DNA of 46,362 nt from positions 1 through 46,362 of the forward strand of contig JAUCBJ010004585.1 in the NCBI GenBank assembly GCA_032718475.1, given 5' to 3'. Shown piece by piece: positions 23,570 to 33,609 of this stretch (the first letter of the stretch is position 1; every line of letters starts with the position of its first letter). This DNA comes from Nemertoderma westbladi. Lineage: Eukaryota; Xenacoelomorpha; Nemertodermatida; Nemertodermatidae. The notes under the pieces are model-generated. The model ran no database searches and was not told the DNA's origin. It saw only the letters and a program-made list of their open reading frames with translations. The translations under genes were made by a program, and so were the position numbers.

Positions 23570-24215
23570 CATGCTATCTGACGAGTTAAGTTTTTTAGTT
23601 AAACTCGCTAACTCCTCCCTTTTACGCCTTGGTCTCCCTCGTTTCTCACTCTCTTTTCTTCTACTGTATTTCCTTACATTTCTCTCGCCACTTTTAACCC
23701 TTTCTCTTGCATTTCTATCGATGTATTTTCCCGGGCTATAACTGAGGATGGTACTGACCCGCCACTCGCTTCACTCCCATTTGCATTGCTGATGGAATCC
23801 TCGAGGTTTAACCCCTCGAATTCCACCTCTGTAGGACTACGTATTAATACACCTACAACTATAAACTTTAAATTCACCTTACCTTAACTGTGCCCAAAAT
23901 AGATGTTTTCACAGCCTGGACTTTCTCTGGTTCGCAAATTTGTGCTAATTTGTACAAATGATAGTTTATTCAACTCAAATGTTTACTTAACTGCCTTGGT
24001 TCAGGCATCATGGAGTTCTCAAACATATCATCTCCCATCTCTCGTAGGATCTTGTCCTCATCTTCCTTCCTGGGCCATCTTCCTCTTGCGGTGGTTAAAA
24101 GGATCGTGTCGTCGTAGTCGACAGTAGTCATCCCTGACTTGTAGGAGGTAGACTCACCCCACTGATGGCGCCGGAGTCTCTGGGAAGCAGAGGTCGAATC
24201 ACAACCCCGCTCCAC
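23570..24215 (-). other. Possible decayed or multi-exon minus-strand gene, unidentified
   Basis: On the minus strand 24150-23970 reads an acidic, complex peptide (TTVDYDDTILL, GRWPRKEDEDKILREMGDDM). A short open block at about 23930-23889 ends in a good donor (AAG/GTAAGG). A third (VEFEGLNLEDSISNANGSE) starts at about 23836 after a plausible acceptor. Further along, another frame at about 23755-23570 is strongly basic with an AT-hook-like RGRPRRKRE. The frame change suggests a frameshift or unrecognised splicing. I do not recognise the protein. It may equally be a decayed transposase or chance. Confidence 0.25.
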
Positions 24216-24362
24216 CCGTCGCCCTCTGTTGCTGGTGCCTAACAGTCACCATCAAATGTTAGATTATATCTAACATCACTTGTCACTATAAGGGGACTTT
24301 CTTCATGCGTGGTGAAAATATCGAAAGTTCCTTATCCGATTCCTGAGCGTTCCGCTACCTGA

Positions 24363-24440
24363 ATATTGACCTTTCCCTTTATTCCCCTTTCCCTTTATTG
24401 ACATTTCCCTTTATTGACCTTTCCCTATTGACCTTCCCAC
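24363..24440. repeat. Short degenerate CCTTTCCCTTTATTGA repeat
   Basis: Four to five degenerate units of about 16-18 bp (TTGACCTTTCCCTTTATT and variants). Confidence 0.8.
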
Positions 24441-24589
24441 TAGACCTCTGGTTTCGTTCAGGGATCCTGCTGTTGGATTTACCAGTAGAGTGATATGTAC
24501 TGTAGTAGACCTCATGGGTAGAGAGTTATGAATAAGAATGATTGGTTTGACTTACAATATATATTGTTCTGATATTCACTACTCCAATG

Positions 24590-24665
24590 TGGAGCAGATT
24601 TAATATATTTGTGTTTTTTGTTTATGTTGTTGTTTGTTTGTATTGTTTTGTGGTTTTTGATGGCC
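24590..24665. repeat. Dispersed T/G-rich repeat, first copy
   Basis: TGTGGAGCAGATTTAATATA followed by TTTGTGTTTTTTGTTTATG and TTTTGTGGTTTTTGATGG occurs again at about 25892-25968 with few differences. Confidence 0.8.
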
Positions 24666-24871
24666 CTAGTGGCTGAGTACTACATATATTGGGCGTTAAT
24701 GTCCTGATTCTATGCTTTTTGTTAGTTTGTAGGGTTTAAGACTCTAGGTTTTACCTGTTTATTTGATATATATACATTAGCCCCCTGTTAGTCAGTATGT
24801 CGCGTGCAACCTTTAATTATCATTTCATGGAGTAGAGCAGAATATGCAATATTGCTGCAATTTATAAAATG

Positions 24872-25478
24872 TAATGTGGGGCGAGCCACGAAGTGAGCGA
24901 AGCCTTAGCATATGGGTGCCATTAACGAGTTGTCTGTCGTCGTCGTCGTCGTCTGTGTCTGTCGTCGTAAATTTTTGATCGCTAATAACTCGGTTATTCC
25001 TAGATAAAATTAAACGAAACTTGGTATGTATGTAGTCCGGCAAAAGTTTAGAAAGAGTTTTATTATGGTTTTACAGTGGATACGAGTATCCATCTGCCAT
25101 AAATCAGCAGTTACTCTCACAGTTTCGAGACTTTGCATAGTTATAAAGGTCGTTAGTCTCCGTTTAGGGAAATTATTTTAAGATAAAACAGGACGAGCGC
25201 AACGATTCTAATGAAGGAGAAGAGTATTGTAAAACTAAAAATGTCATAGTTAACTTAAATAGCTCTAGTTAGGAGGTTTACAAATGACAGTTAAAGTCTG
25301 TAAGGGAAAACTGAAATGGATTTCTGTATTTACAACTAGTTTATCACAAACTGATAGCATCAGCTTCACTCATATATATTTTGGGAAAGACGGTTTTCGT
25401 ATATCTAATAGAGATTAGTATAATGTACTTTCTAATTTAGGCTCTCGTGCTGCGCAAAGGCCCCACTAACGTGTTTTG
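24872..25478. mobile_element. Non-autonomous repeat family 'CGAAGTGAGCGAAGCC', copy 1
   Basis: The left end (GGGGCGAGCCACGAAGTGAG, then GCCTTAGCATATGGGTGCC and AACGAGTTGTC) and the right end (CTCGTGCTGCGCAAAGGCCC) match, in inverted combination, the two ends of 26875-27192. The interior includes GTCGTCGTCGTC and AATAACTCGGTTATTCCT. Inverted ends without coding capacity suggest a MITE-like family. Confidence 0.65.
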
Positions 25479-26774
25479 TACTGCGTGTGTCTGCCCTAGC
25501 TACATACCAGTTTTCCATTGGGTAACATAGATTCACTTACCATTTGGTTTCATTGTTCTGCGGTCTGATGTCTGTTTTGGGAGAGTGGTAACAGAGTTTG
25601 GTGCGATTACAGTAGGTCATTGGTGCAATAGGCCTATAGATAAGCTTTGGGTAATCCCTGATGTCCAGCTGATGAGTTGTCGAGATTACCACGTACTCGG
25701 TCTCAGACACCGAAACGCAACCATATTTTTGATAAAATTACTTATTTTTGCCCTAGTTCTACCCATTTACAGCGACAAAATGTCATATTTTCTTATAGAA
25801 TATAGGCTTAGCTTTTGTGCAGTATAATACCGGTATCATTTAGTGTATGGCGGATAGGCTTAGGGTTAGGGTGCGATACATACCTCTATGTGGAGTAGAT
25901 TTAATATATTTGTGTTTTTTGTTTATGTTGTTGTTGTTTGTTTGTATTATTTTGTGGTTTTTGATGGTTTGTGATTGTTTTACATAAAATATCTGATGCA
26001 CGTGTTACAGTATTTCCAGAAATATCACCTTCACAAAGTAGGTCGGTAATTTGATTAAATCTTATTGCACCGAATTCGATTCTAGAGATTGCCTAAAAGC
26101 GTCAGCATGGCTAGGACGCCAAACGAATCGTTTTTTATTTGTATTGGAATCACTGGAGCTAAATTTTCACTCCCTTTCCACCTAATGGTCGGCGGTAACC
26201 TGAGGGGCTCCCTGTGAGGATATTAGCGCGCAAAAGTTAGGGGATAATGAAAATATTGCACTAACACTGCAATAAGGTAGGAGGACTCACAACAAAATAA
26301 TCAATAGTACCGGTAGTTATAGAATCTGTAGGCCTACATACTGTATCACAAAAGTAACTTTACCTACACTTGAATCTTCTCCTCCCCTACCATTAAAAAT
26401 TCGTATCCCTGTCGTTTTACACAAGTCAATAAGACGTCTACCGTGTTTATTTACTTCACTATCTTCGTTATTTCTATTATATAATTCAGTGTAATCAGAG
26501 TATCGAACACATCATTATATAGGCAAGTATAATATAATCAAGTAGATTAGCTGCCCTAGAATTCAAATCACCACTAATAAAATATCAACATTGCCTATAT
26601 AGGAAGCAATTTCTTTCTCAATAATATCAAACATTGACGCCGTGTGTCTCCACTATGACTAATCGAAGACTCAGGTGGGGCGTAAACACAATCAGATAGG
26701 AGGGGAAACTGGACGCAATAAAAATTCATCCCTCTCCAGGGGAAATTGGACGCAAATAACAGTTGATTACTCTC
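25479..26774. other. No gene recognised
   Basis: Includes the second copy of the T/G-rich dispersed repeat (about 25892-25968). Short open frames such as 25585-25827 show no recognisable domain. Confidence 0.5.
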
Positions 26775-27285
26775 AAAAATAAAACTGTAACCTGTTCTAT
26801 TGTGTTTAGTTTATTGCTTTGGTTAAAATAACATGCCATTGTAACCTGCTCTTTTCATTCCAATCCAGGCATTGTGTCACACGTTCGTGGGGCCTTCGCG
26901 CAGCACGAAGTGAGTAAAGCCTTTAGCATATGGGCACCATTAACGAGTTGTCTACCGTTAGTCAGAAGTCTTCAACACAATACTCCTCCTCCTCTTGTGC
27001 CTCGTTGCGTTCGTTCGTTTTTCACCAAACTTCAGATTCTTTCTAAACTTTTGACTGACTACATACGTATCAAGTTTTGTTTAATTTCATCGAGGAATAA
27101 CCGAGTTATCAGCGTTCAAAAAGTTACGACGACAGACAACTCGCCAATGGCACCCATATGCTAAGGCTTCGCTCACTTCGTGGCTCGCCCACACTCAAAA
27201 ATGAAACTGTAGTAACATGTTCTATTGTATTTAGTTTATTGTTTTGGTTAAAATAACGTGCCAATGTAACCTGCTCCTTTCCCTA
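26775..27285. repeat. About 90-bp direct repeats flanking an inverted-ended element
   Basis: TCAAAAATAAAACTGTA...GTTTAGTTTATTGCTTTGG...AACATGCCATTGTAACCTGCTC at about 26774-26860 recurs at about 27192-27280 with small changes. The element 26875-27192 sits between them. Confidence 0.8.
26875..27192. mobile_element. Non-autonomous repeat family 'CGAAGTGAGCGAAGCC', copy 2
   Basis: The first about 90 bp (CAGCACGAAGTGAGTAAAGCC, CATATGGGCACCATTAACGA) are the imperfect inverted complement of the last about 70 bp (CAATGGCACCCATATGCTAA, GGCTTCGCTCACTTCGTGGC). The interior matches copy 1 in inverse orientation (ACATACGTATCAAGTTTTG, GAATAACCGAGTTATC). No coding capacity. Confidence 0.75.
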
Positions 27286-28049
27286 AGTTGAGAATTTAAC
27301 ATTGAGGCGGGATATTAATTCTCCAAGATGGGATTTGCGTCCAGTTTCACCCCCTGTCTCAACACAACATATGAATACATCATTAGGTAAACCTAGAGAA
27401 CTACTAATTTTAATCCAACAGTTTTAATCCTCAGTAGGGGTTTGTTCTTTTGGCAAAGATATTATATTATATAATTTGTGAGAAAATCGCGATAATAAAT
27501 CATCACACCCCCCGCTATACCGTTTAGCCTTAGGGAACGTTTCTTTAACTCAATGCTGACAAGGGACCCACAATTATTAACCAACTTCCAGATAGAATAG
27601 GCTAATTATTTTAGTCTGGTAAAAACATTACTTAATTAAGATAAAGATCATTTATCATTTGAGAGACTGTACTGATGTACTGAATGTGCTGGAATCGCAA
27701 TATTGGCACGTAATATTACAGTATTAATTAATACTATAATACAGGCGAATTATACTATATGCTATATATGAGTATAGTACAGCTTACTTTAATAATAATA
27801 TTAAATAATACAATTATTTAATTTAATATTATTACTATTAGGAGTTTATATGGTCTGTTGCATATGTAGATTAATTTACAGTGTTACTGTAGAGATTTAT
27901 TGATTGGACTTGAGTTGGCTCAACCAACTGCACTGCACAGTGCAGTGCAGTGTAATGACGGGATTTATGGTCTAGTGAACAGACATTATCAGTTTAAATA
28001 CTGTTGTTACCTGTCTATAGACAACAATCTATAGATCAACAATTTACTG
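27286..28049. other. No gene; two palindromes
   Basis: No coding signal. 27789-27838 is an AT-rich inverted repeat (AATAATAATATTAAATA with its complement). 27927-27951 is a 25-nt palindrome with perfect 12-nt arms (ACTGCACTGCAC A GTGCAGTGCAGT). Confidence 0.6.
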
Positions 28050-29668
28050 TGTAAGATCACCCATGGTGGGGTGGTGAACAGGCATTCCTTTAGGAAACAG
28101 AGTGGAAGGGTTTACTGTGGAAGATCACCCATGGTGGAGAACAGGCATTCATTTAGGAAACAGAATGGAAGGGTTTACTGTGGAAGATCGCCCATGGTGT
28201 TGAACAGGCATTCCTTTAGGAAACAGAGTGGAATGGTTTACTGTGGAAGATCACCCATGGTATGGTAAACAGGCATTCCTTTAGGAAACAGAGTGGAAGG
28301 GTTTACTGTGGAAGATCACCCATGGTGGTGAACAGGCATTCCTTTAGGAAACATAGTGGAAGGGTTTACTGTGGAAGATCAACCATGGTGGTGAACTGGC
28401 ATTCCTTTAGGAAACAGAGTGGAAGGGTTTACTGTGGAAGATCAACCATGGTGGTGAACAGGCATTCCTTTAGGAAACAGAGTGGAAGGGTTTACTATGG
28501 AAGATCACCCATGGTGGTGAACAGTCATTCCTTTAGGAAACAGAGTGGAAGGGTTTACTGTGGAAGATCACCCATGGTGGAGAACAGGCATTTCTTTGGG
28601 AAACAGTGCGGAAGAGTTTACTGTGGAAGATCACCCATAGTGGTGAATAGGCATTCTTTTAGGAAACATAGTGGAATGGTTTACTGTGGAAGATCGCCCA
28701 TGGTGGTGAACAGGTATTCCTTTAGGAAACAGATTGGAATGGTTTACTGTGGAAGATCACCCATGGTGGTGAACAGGCATTCTTTTAGGAAACAGAGTGG
28801 AAGGGTTTACTGTGGAAGATCACCCATCGTGGTGAACAGGTATTCCTTTAGGAAACAGAATGGAATGGTTTACTGTGGAAGATCACCCATGGTGGTGAAC
28901 AGGCATTCCTTTGGGAAACAGAGTGGAAGGGTTTACTGTGGAGGATCACCCATGGTGGTGAATAGGCATTCCTTTAGGAAACAGTGTGGAAGAGTTTACT
29001 GTGGAAGATCACCCATGGTGATGAACAGGCATTCCTTTAGGAAACAGAGTGGAACAATTTACTGTGGAAGATCACCCATGGTGGAGAACAGGCATTCCTT
29101 TAGGAAACAGAGTAGAAGGATTTACTGTGGAGGATCACCCATGGTGGAGAACAGGCATTCCTTTAGGAAACAGAGTAGAAGGGTTTACTGTGGAGGATCA
29201 CCCATGGTGGTGAACAAGCATTCCTTTAGGAAACAGAGTAGAAGGGTTTACTGTGGAGGATCACCCATGGGGGTGAACAGGCATTCCTTTAGGAAACAGA
29301 ATGGAAGGGTTTACTGTGAAAGATCACCCATGGTGGAGAACAGGCATTCCTTTGGGAAACAGAGTGGAAGGATTTACTGTGGAAGATCACCCATGGTGGT
29401 GAACAGGCATTCCTTTAGGAAACAGAGTGGAATGGTTTACTGTGGAAGATCATCCATGGCGGTGAACAGGCATTCCTTTAGGAAACAGAGTGGAAGGATT
29501 TACTGTGGAAGATCACCCATGGTGGAGAACAGGCATTCCTTTAGGAAACAGAGTGGAAGGGTTTACTGTGGAAGATCACCCATCATGGTGGAGAACAGGC
29601 ATTCCTTTGGAAAACAGAGTGGAAGGATTTACTGTGGAAGATCACCCATGGCAGCATGGTGGTGAACA
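28050..29668 (+). repeat. 63-bp minisatellite, about 25 copies, open frame of 21-aa repeats
   Basis: GGCATTCCTTTAGGAAACAG recurs about every 63 bp from 28081 to about 29600. The unit is a multiple of three, and one plus frame stays open from 28262 to 29665 (467 codons), reading degenerate copies of NRHSFRKQSGRVYCGRSPMV. A 65-bp unit at about 28210-28272 shifts frame and splits off a shorter upstream frame (28071-28268). A 66-bp unit near 29585 keeps the frame. Unit differences include many amino-acid changes (Gly/Glu, Cys/Tyr, Arg/Gly). I see no promoter, splice context or homologue, so I call it a repeat rather than a gene. Confidence 0.95.
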
Positions 29669-30480
29669 GCCATTCCTGGGCTTAATCAGCCTTCTCCCAT
29701 TCTTATAGCAGTGCTTGTGTATGATGGATGCTCCCGAATTAACGACAATTATTTGAACTCAGACTGAAAGTCTCGTCGGCTTTATTCATAGCAAAAGTAA
29801 ATTATTAAATATAATTGGCACACGAGTGAAAATTATTGAAATAGATAAATAAATATATGCAATGTATAGGGTTTGGTACTTTATTGTATAATTATACATA
29901 TTATCGTATATATTACATATTATTCATATGGAACATTCGTTAATAGTTCAAACATGTAATATAGTAGGCAGGCCCCTATATCAAAGCATAATATAAAAAT
30001 TAAATTGGGTGGGAGCGACGATAAATTAGAAAATAGTTTAGAAAAAAAAAATAAAATAAATACACTCTTAAAAATAGTGGATAGGGAAGTTTCATCAGCT
30101 TTTTTAGGCCTACACAAAATTATTTGATAAAGTACTATACTGAGTGTGCAGTCAGTACACGTGGAGGTAAACATGTGGTTAACAGAAAAATGTCACAACA
30201 AAACAAGGAAAATCAATCACTATGATCTATGACTAAGATAATTTTGATTTTACAATTCAAAGTGAAAGTAAAAGAAGCTATTGTTGAAGGCAATGGCGAT
30301 GAGTGGAAGAAGAGAACAAGAAGCAGATATTTTCAGCAATTCTTCAAGCAGTAATTCTTTTATGTTCAACGCAGATTTGTATCCAGTGAGGTCCTTCTAC
30401 TTTTAATAATTATTTAGCTCTAGTATATACTGTAGAATTCTAATGACGGAAATTAGATGTTCAATAGATATGTATTTGGA
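29669..30480. other. Intergenic; possible short first exon at 30293-30385
   Basis: Mostly AT-rich with no large frame. On the plus strand 30293-30385 opens with ATG, reads 31 codons (MAMSGRREQEADIF then a Ser/Asn-rich stretch) and ends at a donor-like GTGAGG. No downstream exon could be joined to it, so this is a weak candidate. Confidence 0.3.
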
Positions 30481-30985
30481 CATTTAACATCCATGTAACA
30501 ATAATGACACGAGCAAAAATATGTAATATCCAAGTAAACATAGCATAATATACAAAAATATATGTCATCTCCAAATAAGAATAGCAATTCGAAAAAAATT
30601 ATTTTAATATAGAAAGCAGAAAAGGACACTAATAAAAATATATGCATTAAAAATAGCCAAAATTAAACTATATAAATTAATTATCCAAGTAAATAAAATA
30701 AGAAATCCAAAGACGAAATTAATAATATCCAGATAAAAATTGTGATAAATATTATGATGTATCTATAGAGCCACCTGCGAGCACAAGATACAAAATAGTG
30801 CACACAAGAAACTAAGTTGTGTGCAAAAGAAAGTAAGAAGCTAAGAAATACTAAATTGTACAGTACGCACTCCTTATAAGAAACTTGTTTACCAAATCTC
30901 CCTTGAAAAGCTCCTTATGAACCTCCTTAAGTTTTGCAGGATTGTTCTCGATTCAAGACTTCCAATGTTCTAAGTTGATAAAAAT

Positions 30986-33523
30986 TCATTTCAGTTTTTC
31001 ATCTTGCCACATATTCTTCATAGCTCTATCAATAAGCTTCTCTGCAGTTAAGGAAGACACAGAAATTATTTCTACCTCTCCAGCTTTATTAATCAACCCC
31101 TTGATTGAATCATCCACCGTCTGATGCAAACTCCAGGATCGATCAATGGGCAACACTATGTGTTCATTTTCTGTCAGACATTTATATAGGTACAAGAACA
31201 GCCTGCGGATGTGACTCAGACCCCACATTCTCCAAAACCCTTTATATCCATTGTCATCATCATTCTCAATCGCTTCTGTATGCCAATTGCAGCAGCCTTT
31301 GCTTTGTTTTAACGTTTCCCTTTCTTTGGCATCTGTACATTTCATTTCATTTGCAGTAGAGATTAAAAATAAAGTGCTCTGATCTATTTCAGAGCTCTGG
31401 TCTATTTCAGTGCTCTGATCTATATTAAACAACCGGGTTTGTGGAACACACAGGCAAGGAATCCAACTGCTATACAACTTTTCCATCGCCATTATAAACT
31501 GAATACGCCTTTTTTCGCAATAGACTTGTGATTGTTCCAGAATATGTTTTGTGTCATGTATAGCATAACCCAAAATTACATTCATCAAAGCGACAACCAC
31601 CACAAATACGAACACCAAAAACAAGAAATGGGCAGCAATACTTTTTACCGGCTTCATTTCTTCTCTTGCCGTTTCGTTAGTCAGCTGATATTCAGCCCCT
31701 GTAGAAAGCGAACCTAAAGTATCAAAAACAGAATAACCTTGGCCTTCGTGGTATAGAATATCCATAGCAGCTGCAAATGAACCAAGAAGAAAAACAAAGT
31801 ACAATGTTATATGTGCCAAGTTCTTGACAATCTTTCTGTATACAATAACATGCTCGCCAATACGTAGAGCTTTTATCTGCGAACATGATAACGTAAAGGC
31901 AACACTGCTGAAAACAATAGCCATGGCACCAGCTTCTATGAAGTAATTCTCAATATTTTTATCATGTGGAGAATCATGTTGTGTCACCAGCATCCAAACA
32001 GACAATGTCACTACAGCCCATTCTAGAATATTCTCAAGGTCAAGGAAATATTCTTTCTTTCTTGACACACATAACTGTAAGAACTCAATCACAGTCATTA
32101 ACGTTGTTATGCCCAGTAAAGTATACCAATTAACATAATATTCGACTTTGCCGACAATCTCGATACATTCCTTTTTGACATTGTTGTTGGTTATATATGT
32201 GGTGTTGGTTTTGTTGGTGTTGTTTGTGTCATTATTCTCATTGCTAGATGTACAGCGCCATATCATTATAACATTCCATGCAATAACACAAAAATGGAAA
32301 AGGAGGCATAACCTCAATAAACAGTATATCCATGACACTTTCTGCCATTTCATTTCAATTAAGGCTGAAACATAGGGATGTTTAAATAATACCTCATTGT
32401 CAGGTTTCGATGTGATCATTTCTAGAAGAGCAAGTTCAGGAGTTGAGGAATTTCGAAAACTTAGACCACATGTGTTGATGTCACAGCATGTTTTACCAGT
32501 ACTCACTGATTTCATGAGATCCATGTCGATTGTTACCCACTTATTTCTACCAAAACTAGGTTCAGGTACAGGTTCACCCTTCTGCAAACCCACCATATCG
32601 AGATCATAGCTATCCTGCAATAAATTTATGCATTTATTGAAGACATCTTCCCATTCTCCAGGGGTGATTAAGTTACATAATTCCTCCATTGCTTCAGTTG
32701 GCCAGTTAGCCCAATGCAAATCTTTAAATCTACCATCTTCTCTTAACCCCAATCGTCGTCCTCTAGACATCATCAAATGGACAATAAGAATAACGTGTTC
32801 ATATTGTATACCCACTACTACTGGTGTCTGACCCAGATAGTTTTCTTCATCTGCATCTACACCTTTGTCAAAGAGTAGCTCTACTATACTCACTGGCGCA
32901 TCATACTTAAATGCAATATGTAATGAATTATTGCCTTCTTTATCTTTCGCTTTAACATCTGCACCAGAATCTAGAAGCTTGTTGAGTGCTGCCAGATGAC
33001 CGCCCATGATGGCATAGTGGAGAGCGGTGAATTCTTTGAGAGTAGGCACATCCACTTGTTCTTTAATATTTATTTTTTCTAACAAAGTATTTAAAATACT
33101 TTCATTTCCGTGTAATGCGGCATTATGGAGAGCAGTTCGGCCTTGGTCATCTGATGCTGTGGGATCAGCATTGTTGTCTAACAACAGCTGGACTATCCTG
33201 GTATGGCCATTGCGACAGGAAATCAGTAGTGCATCATTCTTATCTTTAATGGAAACTAGTTCTGGACCCTGGCATAAGCCCTCATCTAGCAACCAATTTG
33301 TTATGTCATAATGTCCACACCTGGAAGCAATGTGTAAAATAATAGGAAATGGCAAGGGCCCTTCAATCTCCTTCAAAGCCTTTAAGTTACCTTTTATACA
33401 AGCATCTTCATAATTATTAGAAGATTTCTTTGCATTGTTGAGATATCTGTGTGGCATTTCGATGTATGAGTCATTTGATTTTTGAACCTCACCATCTGTA
33501 AATAATATGGGTGAAGATGACAT
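30986..33523 (-). CDS. TRPA-like ankyrin-repeat cation channel, copy B (845 aa, intronless)
   Basis: Close paralogue of the gene at 16706-19309 with the same architecture: ankyrin repeats at about 35-240, six hydrophobic segments at about 397-421, 461-486, 495-514, 525-546, 564-588 and 631-653, an NxT-rich S1-S2 loop, and the pore-like segment YSVFDTLGSLSTGAEYQL before S6. The ankyrin region and S2-S6 are almost unchanged. Divergence concentrates at about residues 260-360 and in the C-tail. It has a hexapeptide repeat (IDQSTE/IDQSSE/IDQS, about 701-716) absent from copy A and lacks copy A's basic insert before the shared KLIDRAMKN. The start was chosen at MSSSPILFTDGE; the in-frame ATG 18 bp upstream is not conserved in frame with copy A. 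It is fully open, so it is likely functional or very recent. Confidence 0.85.
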   Translation of the reverse strand: MSSSPILFTDGEVQKSNDSYIEMPHRYLNNAKKSSNNYEDACIKGNLKALKEIEGPLPFPIILHIASRCGHYDITNWLLDEGLCQGPELVSIKDKNDALLISCRNGHTRIVQLLLDNNADPTASDDQGRTALHNAALHGNESILNTLLEKINIKEQVDVPTLKEFTALHYAIMGGHLAALNKLLDSGADVKAKDKEGNNSLHIAFKYDAPVSIVELLFDKGVDADEENYLGQTPVVVGIQYEHVILIVHLMMSRGRRLGLREDGRFKDLHWANWPTEAMEELCNLITPGEWEDVFNKCINLLQDSYDLDMVGLQKGEPVPEPSFGRNKWVTIDMDLMKSVSTGKTCCDINTCGLSFRNSSTPELALLEMITSKPDNEVLFKHPYVSALIEMKWQKVSWIYCLLRLCLLFHFCVIAWNVIMIWRCTSSNENNDTNNTNKTNTTYITNNNVKKECIEIVGKVEYYVNWYTLLGITTLMTVIEFLQLCVSRKKEYFLDLENILEWAVVTLSVWMLVTQHDSPHDKNIENYFIEAGAMAIVFSSVAFTLSCSQIKALRIGEHVIVYRKIVKNLAHITLYFVFLLGSFAAAMDILYHEGQGYSVFDTLGSLSTGAEYQLTNETAREEMKPVKSIAAHFLFLVFVFVVVVALMNVILGYAIHDTKHILEQSQVYCEKRRIQFIMAMEKLYSSWIPCLCVPQTRLFNIDQSTEIDQSSEIDQSTLFLISTANEMKCTDAKERETLKQSKGCCNWHTEAIENDDDNGYKGFWRMWGLSHIRRLFLYLYKCLTENEHIVLPIDRSWSLHQTVDDSIKGLINKAGEVEIISVSSLTAEKLIDRAMKNMWQDEKLK

Positions 33524-33609
33524 AGCGTCTCTTAGCACCATTCAATAACACCTTACAGTATTTTCTATAATTAGAACTTATCAATTGTATTATAGACCAT
33601 GGTTCTCTA

